NCBI GenBank assembly: GCA_002297045.1
Contig: DBJE01000008.1
Span: 49,055 to 113,054, forward strand
Direction of reading: 5' to 3'
Length of the DNA: 64,000 nucleotides
Origin: Caryophanales bacterium UBA784
GTDB lineage: Bacteria > Bacillota_I > Bacilli_A > RFN20 > CAG-288
A model generated the notes under the pieces. That model was not told the origin of the DNA. It saw only the letters and a list, made by a program, of their open reading frames with translations, and searched no databases. Of this stretch, positions 26,125 through 34,853 are shown in pieces. The translations under genes and the position numbers were made by a program. The stretch's first letter is position 1; every line of letters starts with the position of its first letter.

Positions 26125-27084
26125 TTATCGGTAGATGAAGACTTTCCGGGTGATGTAGTTGAAGACCATGACAAGGAGAGTCCGGATGACGAAACAGACC
26201 GGATAGGAAAAGAAGGCCAATCCTTTGTTTAGGTTAAGAAAGTCGTAGAAGAAATACTGTAGGCCGATTCCGATGAATAGGCCGACAAGGGCAAAAAGAA
26301 GGAAGTAGACCTTTCCGACCCTGGTCTTGGAAAAATCGTTGGTTGTTGCCTTATAGACCCTGTAGGTGGACCTTAGGTAATTGATGACGACTCCGATGGC
26401 AAACCCGGCCGCTGTCGAAATACCGGTTACATATATCGCCGTGTTTCCCTTAAAAAGGGCAAACTGGAACAGGGAGGTAGTGAGAAAGTCAAAAACGGAA
26501 GCGACTAGACCGACTAAGGCGAAACGGAAGATTTCCCAGAAGAGAAGATTCGAATAGGTTCTCTGCTCCCTGTAAAGCTTATAGATGAGGAAAAGATAGG
26601 TGTTTACGGAAAGGGCGGCCAAGGTGACAGTAAGATACCGGTCTAGGCCGAATCCGTCTAGGAACACATCGAGGACGATAAAGGCAAGGACTCCGAAAAG
26701 GTCGAGGATGACCCTTGCCGTGAGCCACTTGGATTTGTCTCCCCATTTCGGTCTAAGGCCGCTCGGGCGGATTAAGGAAAAAAGAAGGTAAACAAGAAAA
26801 CAAGAGAGAAATCCGGCAAAAACGGAGAAACTAAGGAAGGAAAGAGAAAAATCCATTGTCTTGTCCGCCGAATAGGTAAAAGACTTGATGTCGCTTTTTC
26901 CCGGCTTGAAGAGGTTAAGGGAATAAAGACCGAGCCTGGCAAAAGACACAAAAAGGATAATCCTTATGGTAGAAAAGATTTCTACGCCTCTTGGACGGGT
27001 TGCGTTTCTTAGAAATGGAGAGGGAGCAACCTTTTTCTTTTCTCCGTCCTTTTTGGCAAAGGGATTCAGTTTCTGGAAATTCAT
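26125..27084 (-). CDS. GtrA-family membrane protein with N-terminal membrane extension
   Basis: The C-terminal part (about residues 185-319) is a GtrA domain with four membrane helices: FEIFRFALVG-like start (EIFRFALVGLVASVFDFLTT), the NYLMSTYMVYK motif (two AGG codons as Met) and final VFNYITRKVFIY. GtrA proteins help move or position polyprenyl-linked sugars. The N-terminal half adds about four more segments after a Lys-rich tail, so the protein is roughly twice the usual 120-150 residues. It may work with the GT2/GT-C pair encoded just upstream on the other strand. Confidence 0.82.
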   Translation of the reverse strand: MNFQKLNPFAKKDGEKKKVAPSPFLRNATRPRGVEIFSTIRIILFVSFARLGLYSLNLFKPGKSDIKSFTYSADKTMDFSLSFLSFSVFAGFLSCFLVYLLFSLIRPSGLRPKWGDKSKWLTARVILDLFGVLAFIVLDVFLDGFGLDRYLTVTLAALSVNTYLFLIYKLYREQRTYSNLLFWEIFRFALVGLVASVFDFLTTSLFQFALFKGNTAIYVTGISTAAGFAIGVVINYLRSTYRVYKATTNDFSKTRVGKVYFLLFALVGLFIGIGLQYFFYDFLNLNKGLAFFSYPVCFVIRTLLVMVFNYITRKVFIYR

Positions 27085-27170
27085 GTGACTATTCTACCTT
27101 TTTTTTCGGCCATACAAAAGAAATGATTTTTTTTGGCTTTAGGTTTGCTATAATATTTCCGCAGTTTTTT

Positions 27171-27261
27171 GGAGCGATACCCAAGTGGTTGAAGGGACTG
27201 GTTTCGAAAACCAGCAGGGGATTCACATCCCGCCAGAGTTCAAATCTCTGTCGCTCCGCCA
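27171..27261 (+). tRNA. tRNA-Ser(CGA)
   Basis: Class II tRNA with a long variable arm (GGGGATTCACATCCC). Acceptor GGAGCGA / TCGCTCC, anticodon CGA in loop TTCGAAA, T-loop TTCAAAT, and encoded GCCA end. The promoter region just upstream contains GCTATAATATT. Confidence 0.95.
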
Positions 27262-27762
27262 TCTGATTTCAATCCGAACCTTGTTATGGGCTCGTGTTAC
27301 CCTCAAACTTGAAATGCGGAATAAAATCCCTGAAGAGTTGGATTGGTAAATAGCAAAACGATCACTCCAGAGATGGGGTGATTATTTTTTAAACCATTAA
27401 CAATAGTGCTTCTGAAAGCAGCGTAATTTCCCTTTTCTAAGATATTCCTCAAGTTGTCTATAAGTTGAAAAAAGAATCCCTCATTGCTCTTCGCCTTTTT
27501 TCATCAATGGGCGGAAGAAAGAACCTTTTAGAAGTCATATCCTATTCTCTGTCACTTATTCCGTTATGTTTACCTTTTGCTCCTTTAGACGGCAGGTTAA
27601 TTTAAGTTTTGATTAGGACTATCTGCCCTGAAGAAAAGTCCGGCTTTCTATTGCGCTAGCCTTCGAGTAAACCCATAAAGATGTCTTCAGCCCTCTATAA
27701 ACAGCCAAAAGCCAACCCCTGCTAACTGGAAATCGTCAAAGAAATGGATTATAGTGAAACAA
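27262..27762. other. Intergenic region after tRNA-Ser
   Basis: About 500 bases without a supported gene. A hairpin ATCACTCC / GGGGTGAT followed by ATTATTTTTT (27361-27390) can end the tRNA-Ser transcript. A 26-codon minus-strand frame from about 27544 with an AGGAT before ATG is too short to support. The remainder looks like ordinary or decayed spacer. Confidence 0.5.
27361..27390 (+). terminator. Terminator downstream of tRNA-Ser
   Basis: 8-bp hairpin ATCACTCC / GGGGTGAT (with one G-T pair) and a T-rich tail. Confidence 0.65.
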
Positions 27763-28422
27763 ATGCAAAAAAAGAAAAACAAAGTCATCTATTATTATCG
27801 GACGGATAAGAAGGGAACGAGGAAAGTCTTTGACGTTCTGGCAGTCTTTCCTAAACAAAAGAACTGCATCTTTTATAACAACTGTGAAAGCATCGATGAT
27901 TTCTTTCTTAAGGCACGGTATTTTAATTACACAGGATTCCAGAAGAAGATTGATTCTTTGGTTAAGAATGGATATTCCCTGGAAACGGTCGAGGGTGTCT
28001 CCTCGAAAGTCAAAAAGGAACAAATCCTTCAGGCACTGAATATCGAACTTCCCTTGGAGATTCTAAGTTCCAGGAACCGGTTCAGAAGGACACCGGGTGA
28101 GTATTTCAGCAGGTCCTTTGTCGAAAAGACCGAAAAATATTATTTATCGGGGAAGAGGAACGATTCTTACCTACATGCCTGGGTTGAACTTTATCAGCAT
28201 GTGCTTCAGGAGTCCATCCGCCACGGAGACAAAAAAACGGCGAAAACCGTTCTTGCCATCAGTTCCTGTCTTGCCGAATTCGAACTTGCCTTAAAGGAAA
28301 GCAAGATCCTGGAAGGGAACAAGGAAACGGAAGCCGCCCTTGCCGCCAGGCGGAAAATCATGAAAATCATGTCCCTTAGCCAGAAACAGAGAATAAAGAA
28401 CCTAACCAAGAATCTTCTTTAA
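27763..28422 (+). CDS. Hypothetical soluble protein
   Basis: A basic 219-residue protein with no signal or membrane segment. The N-terminal part (KVIYYYRTDKKGT, VLAVFPKQKNCIFYNN) looks like a small alpha/beta domain; the C-terminal half is helical (YLHAWVELYQHVLQESI and following). I recognise no family. I use ATG 27763; a GTG at 27754 is in frame. No convincing ribosome binding site is visible before either. Codon use (AGG and CGN both frequent) is like its neighbours. Confidence 0.55.
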   Translation: MQKKKNKVIYYYRTDKKGTRKVFDVLAVFPKQKNCIFYNNCESIDDFFLKARYFNYTGFQKKIDSLVKNGYSLETVEGVSSKVKKEQILQALNIELPLEILSSRNRFRRTPGEYFSRSFVEKTEKYYLSGKRNDSYLHAWVELYQHVLQESIRHGDKKTAKTVLAISSCLAEFELALKESKILEGNKETEAALAARRKIMKIMSLSQKQRIKNLTKNLL

Positions 28423-28431
28423 GGAAATCCC

Positions 28432-28460
28432 TTTACAACGAAAGCTGCCCTGACTATACT
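28432..28460 (+). promoter_or_regulatory. Promoter of the TPP-riboswitch/thiT unit
   Basis: TTTACA (28432-28437) and TATACT (28455-28460) with a 17-base spacer, placing the start just before the aptamer. Confidence 0.7.
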
Positions 28461-28467
28461 AATTGCC

Positions 28468-28555
28468 GTAACAGCGGTACTGCCAAGTGGCAGTTGAGAG
28501 GGCAATAGCCTAACGCTTCGAACCTGTTGGTCAAGACCAGTGTAGGGAGTTATCC
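28468..28555 (+). ncRNA. TPP (THI-element) riboswitch
   Basis: The sequence contains the conserved pyrimidine-sensing motif as TTGAGAG followed by the P4/P5 pyrophosphate region CGCTTCGAACCTGTTGG ... ACCAGTGTAGGGAG, closely like the THI consensus. The ends GTAAC and GTTAT can form P1. It lies directly upstream of a thiamine transporter gene with a terminator in between, so TPP binding probably stops transcription. Confidence 0.9.
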
Positions 28556-28585
28556 AATCTCGATAATCGCTAGAACCTATATTGT

Positions 28586-28617
28586 GCCCTGACTGATAGT
28601 CAGGGCATTTATTTTTT
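28586..28617 (+). terminator. Riboswitch-controlled intrinsic terminator
   Basis: GCCCTGACTGATAGTCAGGGC followed by ATTTATTTTTT, between the aptamer and the thiT start. Confidence 0.88.
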
Positions 28618-28639
28618 GCCCGGAAAGGATAGTTCCATT

Positions 28640-29689
28640 ATGGAAAATGAAGAAAAGCCGAAGCCGTATTCTGTCTCGGGTACAAGGGCTGAAGGAGCCC
28701 GGACAAGCTCAAAGAAGGCCTTAAGCAGCATTATCATCTCCGCAAGGAGGCTTGCCCTCGCAGTCGTCATCAAATGTGTATTTAAGTATGTCACTCCTCT
28801 GGAATTCCCTAACGGAGGAAGCATTTCCATCGTCATGGCTCCGCTTGTCCTGAACGCTCTTTATTGTGGTCCCGTATATGGATTCTCGATTGCCTTTGCC
28901 TATGGAGTCATCGATAGGTTAATCGATGGTGCGGTCGCCTATCATTGGCTCTCTCTGATTCTTGATTATTTTGTCGGGTTTGGTGTCTTAGGTGTTGCCT
29001 TTATCTTCCATCGGCAGTTCTTTGAAAAGAAGACCTGGTCGCTTGTTGCCGGAAGGAGTCTTGCCGGAGCCTGCCGTTTCGTTTCGTCCTTCTTCTCCGG
29101 TTTACTCATCACGTGGGGAGACGATGGCTCTTCCGTTCTTGATCCTCAGAGGAATGCCGGCGGGTTCATTTATTCTTTAGGATACAACCTAGGCTACAGG
29201 GTTCCCTCCATTCTTATCTGTGCCCTCCTTCTTGTCGCCCTAAGTAAACCCCTATTTGAAACCCTGAATCTTCCTCTTGTCAGACCTCTCACTCCGAAGG
29301 GACTTCGGGATAAAGAAGAAACCAAGGTCTCCCTATCTTTGGAGACAGGCTTTTCGTTTGTCGCCATCCTCTCTCTCCTTCTTGCCGTTTTTGCCCTCAT
29401 CCCTCCCTGCGGTGCATCACTCAAGGGATGGAACTTCTGGTCCGGTTATTTCTGGCTTGCCGCAATCAGCGGAGTGATTTCTTTGTTCACCCTCTTTTAT
29501 GCTCTTTATCAGCTCATCTACAGCAAGCGGCTTAACGAATCTTATTGCGGATACTTCAAGGTGAAGAGGTCCTATTCCTCTTTCTATCTTTATAGGATTT
29601 TGGTTTCCCTGTTCCTTTTGATTCTTAGCCTTATTGCCATCGTCGGACGATTCACCTTCTATGCCCCGCTTTATTCTTCCGCTGATTAA
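28640..29689 (+). CDS. thiT: Thiamine ECF transporter substrate-binding component ThiT, extended
   Basis: ThiT captures thiamine at the membrane for an energy-coupling-factor transporter. Residues about 35-190 show the family pattern: a helix of small residues, FPNGGSISIVMAPLVLNALYCGP, then FVGFGVLGVAFIF and further helices. The TPP riboswitch upstream supports the substrate. The protein (349 residues) is longer than the usual 180-200 because three additional membrane segments follow from about residue 235. I start it at ATG 28640 after AAAGGA, past the attenuator. The ECF ATPases and EcfT are not in this window. Confidence 0.85.
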   Translation: MENEEKPKPYSVSGTRAEGARTSSKKALSSIIISARRLALAVVIKCVFKYVTPLEFPNGGSISIVMAPLVLNALYCGPVYGFSIAFAYGVIDRLIDGAVAYHWLSLILDYFVGFGVLGVAFIFHRQFFEKKTWSLVAGRSLAGACRFVSSFFSGLLITWGDDGSSVLDPQRNAGGFIYSLGYNLGYRVPSILICALLLVALSKPLFETLNLPLVRPLTPKGLRDKEETKVSLSLETGFSFVAILSLLLAVFALIPPCGASLKGWNFWSGYFWLAAISGVISLFTLFYALYQLIYSKRLNESYCGYFKVKRSYSSFYLYRILVSLFLLILSLIAIVGRFTFYAPLYSSAD

Positions 29690-29712
29690 ATGACGGACTA
29701 AAAAACCTGCCT

Positions 29713-29737
29713 AGGGGCCAAAAAGGGCCCCTTTTTT
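29713..29737 (+). terminator. Terminator of thiT
   Basis: AGGGGCC / GGCCCCT hairpin with a T-run. Confidence 0.85.
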
Positions 29738-29830
29738 GTATCGTAAGGAAGGCCCGTTTTGCTTCCTTTCCTTTCTTGTTGAAAGAAAAGGGCTTATAAT
29801 CTGTTTAATCAGCATTTGGAGGAAGAAATT

Positions 29831-30622
29831 ATGCTATCCCTTGACGAATATTTGATTTCCTTAGTAGGAAAATGGAATGGATGGGGCCTTGTCCTTTATA
29901 GCCTCATTACTGTCTCTTTGGCTGCCGTCCTTACCGGCTTTATCGGCTTCGAGCGGGAAAGGCGGGGACAGGCGGCAGGACTGAGAACCCATGTCATCAT
30001 CGGAAGGTCGAGCTGTCTAGTCAGGATGATCTCCATTTACGCCCTTCGTGTGGCTATAGGCAAGACCTCCGGCTTTTTCAAGGACGCGGAAGGCAATTTG
30101 GAGGCCCCCTATTATGATTCTTCCCGTATAGCCGCCTCCATTCTTGCCGGCTTTGGCTTCATGGGCGCAGGCACCATTGTCAAAAACGGCTTATCCATCC
30201 GTGGGCTGACAACGGCGGCGACTATCTGGTTTTCCGCCGCCATCGGTAGGGGATGCGGTGCAGGATTTGTCCTTGAGACCACCATCGTCACCCTTCTTGC
30301 CTTTATCCTGATTCTTGCCCTGGCCAAGGTGGAGAAGAGGCTTGATGCCCGTTCCCCTCATGTGATTAGGAAGGTCGCTCCGAATATTCCGATCCTTCAC
30401 GAAATCCGTTCTCAGGCAGACAAATATTCCTTGGTCGTGAAAAACATTGTCTCCCAGTCGGAAATCGACGAAAAGAACGGAGAGGAAGTCAAAGTGACGG
30501 TCTATTTCTCCTACCATGCGGATAAGGCAACCATTGCCGATTTCTGCGAATCCTTCTCTTCTTACCCCTATGTCTATTCCATTGTCCGTTCAACGGACAA
30601 AGAGAAGGAAAAAGATGACTGA
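29831..30622 (+). CDS. MgtC/SapB family membrane protein
   Basis: A 263-residue inner-membrane protein of the MgtC family, associated with magnesium limitation and acid survival in other bacteria. It has family motifs GFERERRGQAAGLRTHV, then the second helix IIGMSSCLVMMISIYAL (two AGG and one ATG codons), GFGFMGAGTIV, SIRGLTTAATIWFSAAIGMGCGAG, and a C-terminal soluble ACT-like domain from about residue 185. I start at ATG 29831, preceded by GGAGGA; a TTG at 29816 overlaps that site. Its last 8 bases overlap the next gene. Confidence 0.88.
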   Translation: MLSLDEYLISLVGKWNGWGLVLYSLITVSLAAVLTGFIGFERERRGQAAGLRTHVIIGRSSCLVRMISIYALRVAIGKTSGFFKDAEGNLEAPYYDSSRIAASILAGFGFMGAGTIVKNGLSIRGLTTAATIWFSAAIGRGCGAGFVLETTIVTLLAFILILALAKVEKRLDARSPHVIRKVAPNIPILHEIRSQADKYSLVVKNIVSQSEIDEKNGEEVKVTVYFSYHADKATIADFCESFSSYPYVYSIVRSTDKEKEKDD

Positions 30623-31271
30623 GCAGCCCGTCTTCTTTCTCGATTCCTCCTTGTATGGCAGGAACGTTTCGTTCCGGGAATTAAGATTGAGGGTAGGAAT
30701 GGTCCATACCTTATTCTTCCTTTCCCGGCCGGAAAGGAAAGTCGACGATCTGGAAGCAAAGATTAACCCGTTTCTTCCTGTCACTACTGACCGGAATCAA
30801 AGGACAATTGATTTGACTCATGCCGATAACCATCGGCGATACATTCTGTCCGTGGAATCAAAACACTGTTCTTTTTCCTTCACCTATCTTCTTGTGCCTT
30901 TAAAGAAAAGGGAAACGAAGGATTTTATCGGAGAATACCAATCCGTGAAGCAAAAGAGACACCGCCTTGTCCTTTTGCCGGACGGAACAGGATGGATATC
31001 TTTCGGTTCCTTTTTCGGCTTAAAGGAAAATCTGAAGATTCTTTCGTATTCTTTCCATCCGAAGAAAAGGGAAAGGGAGGTCATTTTCCCTGCGTCTGAA
31101 AATGACGATGGCGACAGGGTCACTTACTTTTCCTCTTTTCGTTACGATGAGGAAAAAGAAGGTTTCCTTGTCTTCCTGAAGCGCTCCATCGAAAGGAATG
31201 GGGGTGGCTATGCGGAAGAGGAAAACCTTCTTGGACACTGTCCTGTCCGGGAACTATTCCAGAAAGTTTAG
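30615..31271 (+). CDS. Hypothetical protein coupled to the mgtC-like gene
   Basis: A 218-residue soluble protein starting inside the end of the mgtC-like gene (ATGACTGA overlap), so it is made with it. The sequence alternates hydrophobic strands and charged turns, and I recognise no domain. The stop overlaps the stop of the convergent amylase-family gene by 4 bases. A role in ion stress would be guesswork based on position only. Confidence 0.6.
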   Translation: MTEQPVFFLDSSLYGRNVSFRELRLRVGMVHTLFFLSRPERKVDDLEAKINPFLPVTTDRNQRTIDLTHADNHRRYILSVESKHCSFSFTYLLVPLKKRETKDFIGEYQSVKQKRHRLVLLPDGTGWISFGSFFGLKENLKILSYSFHPKKREREVIFPASENDDGDRVTYFSSFRYDEEKEGFLVFLKRSIERNGGGYAEEENLLGHCPVRELFQKV

Positions 31272-32539
31272 TTTTTCTTTTTAAGAATCATCGGCAGGGT
31301 GGAACTTACGCAACCATTTGAGACAACTTCCTTGCCGGAAAGAAGATCGATATAGGTTCCTTCCTCAAACGGTACGGAAAGAGGTTTACTTGAGAGATTA
31401 AAGATTCCCCATTCGACATAGTCGTCTTCAAAACAGTTTTCTGCCTTGATGTAAAGGGAAGGCTCCTGGTCGAGGAAGGTGTTGTTCAGTTTTTTCCTGA
31501 TCTCTCTGTGTTTAAGGGAAGCAAGCTTCAGGTAGAGAGAATAGGTATCCCTGTCCTTGGCCTTGACTAGAGTGTCCTTGTCAAAGAGCGAAGGAGTGTG
31601 GGTCTGTCCTCTCTCTTCGTCCCTATAGACAAAACTCGGCCCTTTTGTAAAGAAGGAATAGGCCAAAAGGTTTAAGTGGACCTGTTTGCTTTCCCCATAG
31701 GAGGCAATCCGCTTACGGTCGTGGTTCTCAATGGCCCGGACGATGGAAGTGGAGGCAGGAATAGAAACCTCTTCGAGATTGACCCTGCATTTATAAGTCT
31801 GAAGATCCCCTTCCTTACCATCCTGAAGATAGTTGAGGAGATAGCGGTGAGAATTGTAGTGGTAAAAAAGGTTCCTTCCCCCTTGGGCAAGTTCTCCGTT
31901 GCTCCTTGCCGTGAACCCCTTGTTCCGGAAAGCATTCAGCCTTTCCTGGTCAACCGATTCGGAAATGAAAATGATATTGTCTCCGAGTTTCTTCCGTGCC
32001 AAGGCATAGAAGGAGGAAGGAATCCTTGAACCGACATCGAAGCGGAAGCCATCCACTCCACTGTCGACATACTTCTTTAAGACAGAAACAAGGTATTCCT
32101 CTACCTTTGGATTGGTGTGGTCAAGATCATAGACGTCGCTCCACTCTTCTACCTTGGTGGCGATATTTCCGTTTTTGTCATGATAGAAGAAATCGGGATG
32201 TTCCTTAAGTAGCTTGGAATCACGGGAGGTGTGGTTGAACACCCTGTCAAGCCTGAACTTCCTTCCCTGCCGATGGGTCTCCTTGACCAAGGAAAGGAAA
32301 TCCTCCCATGTTCCTAGTTCCGGATTGATTTCCTCATAGTCGGAAATCGAATAGGGGCAGCCAAGAAGCCCTTTCCGTCCCACCTTTCCGATCGGATTAA
32401 GGGGCATTGAATAAAGAATATCTGCCTTGGCCTCTTCCTTGATTTCCTTGATGTGGGGAAGGAAAGCCTTTATCGTCCCTTCATTTGTATAATTCCGGAT
32501 AAAAACCTGATAAATGATCTGGTTCAGCAATGAATCCAT
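31268..32539 (-). CDS. GH13 alpha-amylase-family glycosidase
   Basis: A cytosolic 423-residue enzyme of the alpha-amylase family, without signal peptide, likely acting on malto-oligosaccharides or glycogen fragments. Conserved regions are in order: region I GMKFMLDMVFNHTS (three AGG codons at 32261, 32252 and 32243 as Met), region II GFRFDVGSR with the nucleophile Asp, region III FISES with the acid/base Glu, and region IV ENHD with the transition-state Asp. YQVFIRNYTNEGTIKAF at the N-terminus and CPYSISDYEEINPELGT resemble the short GH13 enzymes of Firmicutes. It complements glgB/glgP further right. Confidence 0.88.
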   Translation of the reverse strand: MDSLLNQIIYQVFIRNYTNEGTIKAFLPHIKEIKEEAKADILYSMPLNPIGKVGRKGLLGCPYSISDYEEINPELGTWEDFLSLVKETHRQGRKFRLDRVFNHTSRDSKLLKEHPDFFYHDKNGNIATKVEEWSDVYDLDHTNPKVEEYLVSVLKKYVDSGVDGFRFDVGSRIPSSFYALARKKLGDNIIFISESVDQERLNAFRNKGFTARSNGELAQGGRNLFYHYNSHRYLLNYLQDGKEGDLQTYKCRVNLEEVSIPASTSIVRAIENHDRKRIASYGESKQVHLNLLAYSFFTKGPSFVYRDEERGQTHTPSLFDKDTLVKAKDRDTYSLYLKLASLKHREIRKKLNNTFLDQEPSLYIKAENCFEDDYVEWGIFNLSSKPLSVPFEEGTYIDLLSGKEVVSNGCVSSTLPMILKKKN

Positions 32540-32594
32540 TCTGAGTTATCCTCCGACAATATTTTAGCAAAATCACTTGTAAAGGGAGGGAAAA

Positions 32595-33611
32595 GTGTTT
32601 ATCGTTAATTTAGATATGAAAAAGCTTACTTTTATCCGGCAGATCAAGGGTGTTACGGCCTGTTCCTTCCTCGGCTATGGGTATTTGGCCAAAGAAGAGA
32701 AACGGATTGTTCTTAAGGACAGGGATAATTCCGACGTGGTCTCTCTTCCTAATTCCCTCTATGGCCGTCGCTTCATCCTTTCCCCTGCAGGGAAAGACTT
32801 CCTCTTCCTTCCTTCTCTCTTCCCCCACTCCCTTACCCTTTACTCCCTGCCCACCCTAAGAGAGGAGGCTGTATTCGAAAAAGAAGGATGCGTGTTTAAG
32901 GATGCCGCTTTTTCCAGCGGCGGGGAAACCCTTTATCTTCTTGCCGACAAGGAAAGGGAAGACAAGGTCGAGACCATCCTTCTTGTCTATGACAGGAGGA
33001 AAAAGACCTGCACCTGCTATTTTGAAGGAGAAGGGCGCCGTTTTGACTCCCTTGTCTTTTCCCCGTACCATTTCTGCCTGACCTTGCTGGAAAGAAAGGG
33101 AAAGATTTCCTTTTTCCAGGACGGTTCCCTGATTAAGGAAAGGAAGGTCCCTTCTTTTCGGAAAATCTTCCTCAGGGATAAAGGGACAAACAGGATCTGC
33201 GACTGCGACTACGGATTCCGCATTCTTTCCCAGAGTGGGAAAGTCCTTCGAAACTGTGACTTTCTTCTTCCCCGGAGGGAGAAGAAGGCCACCCCTGCCC
33301 AGAGGAAAAAGAGGCAGCAGTATCGTGAAAGGCAGACCCTCAGGGGCAAAGGAAATCCCCTCGACTTAAAGAAGGGAAGGAATGAAAAATATGCCGACAG
33401 GCTTGTTCCGTTTAAGGAAAACCAGGTCTTTTATGTCACTGTTTCCTTCCCTGAGAGGAAGTACAGCCTATACTTTTTCTCCCTTAACTCATTTAGGAGG
33501 AAAAAGAAGTTTTCTCTCAAAGGGGACTATTTCTCGATGTCCTATTCCCAGGGACGCTTATTTGTGTTTACAAGCCTTGGATGCTTCCTCTTCCAACTAG
33601 ACGACGAATAA
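32595..33611 (+). CDS. Hypothetical protein, probable beta-propeller
   Basis: A 338-residue protein with repeated strand-turn-strand units (for example GETLYLLADKE, HFCLTLLERKGKISFF and RLFVFTSLGCFLFQL), suggesting a WD/YVTN-like propeller. A strongly basic insert at about residues 228-275 (REKKATPAQRKKRQQYRE and on) may bind nucleic acid or be disordered. I start with GTG at 32595 because GGAGG lies close upstream; ATG 32616 is an alternative. Function unknown. Confidence 0.6.
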   Translation: MFIVNLDMKKLTFIRQIKGVTACSFLGYGYLAKEEKRIVLKDRDNSDVVSLPNSLYGRRFILSPAGKDFLFLPSLFPHSLTLYSLPTLREEAVFEKEGCVFKDAAFSSGGETLYLLADKEREDKVETILLVYDRRKKTCTCYFEGEGRRFDSLVFSPYHFCLTLLERKGKISFFQDGSLIKERKVPSFRKIFLRDKGTNRICDCDYGFRILSQSGKVLRNCDFLLPRREKKATPAQRKKRQQYRERQTLRGKGNPLDLKKGRNEKYADRLVPFKENQVFYVTVSFPERKYSLYFFSLNSFRRKKKFSLKGDYFSMSYSQGRLFVFTSLGCFLFQLDDE

Positions 33612-33645
33612 AAAAACGTCCGCCATTTCCTTGACGGACGTTTTT
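33612..33645. terminator. Bidirectional terminator
   Basis: AAAAACGTCCG / CGGACGTTTTT between the convergent propeller-like gene and mscL. Confidence 0.88.
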
Positions 33646-33653
33646 CCTAGGGC

Positions 33654-34313
33654 TTAATCAGAAGACTTCCCGTTCTTTTCGGCTTCTGCCGCCTTCTTGG
33701 CTTCCCTTTCTTCCTTCTGTGCCTTCAGCTTGGCTTCGAAGGCAAGACGCTTTTCGTGCACACTGGTGAAGACCTTGATGATGACAAAAAGGGTCAAGGC
33801 AATGCAAAGGAAGGTGATGACGGCATTGATGAAACTTCCCCAGTCAATCGTCGCGGACCTGTTATAGGTGTAAATAGTTCCGTGAAGAGTGTACTTCCCG
33901 GCGATGAAGCTCTTGGCGTTATCAATAAGGGTCGGATTATTGGCGACAACATCGGCTCCGTAGTTCGCCTCTGCATAGGCCTTAGCCAAAGACTGAAGGT
34001 CTCCGGCAGCGAACTTCTGGCCAAGATTGATGGTGGGATCGAGTCCGGCCTGTGCATCATTGACAGCCGGAAGGACGGTGACTAGTCCTTTAATACCTCC
34101 TGGAACCGCCCAGGTGCAGACAGAGAGCAGAATGTTCGTTAGAGCGGTAACGATGGCATTGAAGGCACCGCCCATGATGACACCGACGGACCTGTCAAGG
34201 ACGTTTCCACGGGTGATGAACTTCTTGAATTCCTGCCCAAGGGTCTTCCCCTGTGCCTTCTTCTGTTCCTTTAAGGCTTTCTTCTCTTCTTTCGTAAGCT
34301 TCTTCTTAGACAT
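33654..34313 (-). CDS. mscL: Large-conductance mechanosensitive channel MscL
   Basis: MscL opens on membrane tension and releases solutes during osmotic downshock. After a Lys-rich N-terminus, FKKFITRGNVLDMSVGVIMGGAFNAIVTAL is the pore-lining first helix; its DMSVGV Met is AGG 34191-34193. TM2 lies near INAVITFLCIALTLFVIIKVF, followed by a charged helical tail. At 219 residues it is longer than the usual 130-150; the extra length is in the periplasmic loop (about residues 60-145) and tail. It is convergent with the propeller-like gene. Confidence 0.92.
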   Translation of the reverse strand: MSKKKLTKEEKKALKEQKKAQGKTLGQEFKKFITRGNVLDRSVGVIMGGAFNAIVTALTNILLSVCTWAVPGGIKGLVTVLPAVNDAQAGLDPTINLGQKFAAGDLQSLAKAYAEANYGADVVANNPTLIDNAKSFIAGKYTLHGTIYTYNRSATIDWGSFINAVITFLCIALTLFVIIKVFTSVHEKRLAFEAKLKAQKEEREAKKAAEAEKNGKSSD

Positions 34314-34410
34314 GACAGAATATTACCTCCGATTTACTGAACCATTTTAATTCGCCCTTTTCTCCTTTACAAGAAAGAAAAGGAAAAAAGAATCAAGACG
34401 CATTATAAAA

Positions 34411-34438
34411 GAAAAGAAAAAGCCCGGCATAGCCGGGC
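34411..34438 (-). terminator. Terminator of the thioredoxin gene
   Basis: GCCCGGC / GCCGGGC with a U-tract on the minus strand, directly after the trx stop. Confidence 0.85.
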
Positions 34439-34444
34439 GGAAGA

Positions 34445-34792
34445 CTACTTTCCGAAGGTGCCGTCGAGAATGGCACGGAAGTTTTCCTCCGGCCTTGCGC
34501 CGAGAATGACTTCCTGCTTAGTCTCCCCATCCCTTACGTCGACCCGTTTGCCATCTTTGAAGGCAACCATCCTCGGAATGGAGACGACACCGAATTTCTG
34601 GGCAAGAAACGGGAATTCATCGGTATCGACCTTAAGGAAGGTAAGATCGGAATAGTCGTTTTCGATTCCTTCGATAATCCGTCCCCTCCTGCGGCAGGGA
34701 CCGCACCATTTGGCGTTGAAGTCGACAAGAACCTTCTTGTCGGAGGCAATCACCTTATCGAAATCAGCTTCGTTTTCAAGAACTTTAATCAT
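34445..34792 (-). CDS. trxA: Thioredoxin
   Basis: A cytosolic dithiol-disulphide carrier of 115 residues with one thioredoxin fold. The active site is WCGPC followed by RMMG, where both Met codons are AGG (34688-34690 and 34685-34687), matching the usual KM/RM continuation. VDTDEFPFLAQKFGVVSIPMMVAFKDG carries the cis-Pro. The ATG follows AAGGAGATTCTCTAA. It is monocistronic with its own terminator. Confidence 0.94.
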   Translation of the reverse strand: MIKVLENEADFDKVIASDKKVLVDFNAKWCGPCRRRGRIIEGIENDYSDLTFLKVDTDEFPFLAQKFGVVSIPRMVAFKDGKRVDVRDGETKQEVILGARPEENFRAILDGTFGK

Positions 34793-34853
34793 TTAGAGAA
34801 TCTCCTTAGTACTAACTTTAGAACGAAAAAGTTTATTCTTCAAGTCAAACGCC

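Noticed and set aside
27600..27760. RNase P or other structured RNA (AAGAAAAGTCCGG resembles an RNase P motif)
   Set aside because: The remaining conserved elements of RNase P, tmRNA and SRP RNA are missing on both strands.
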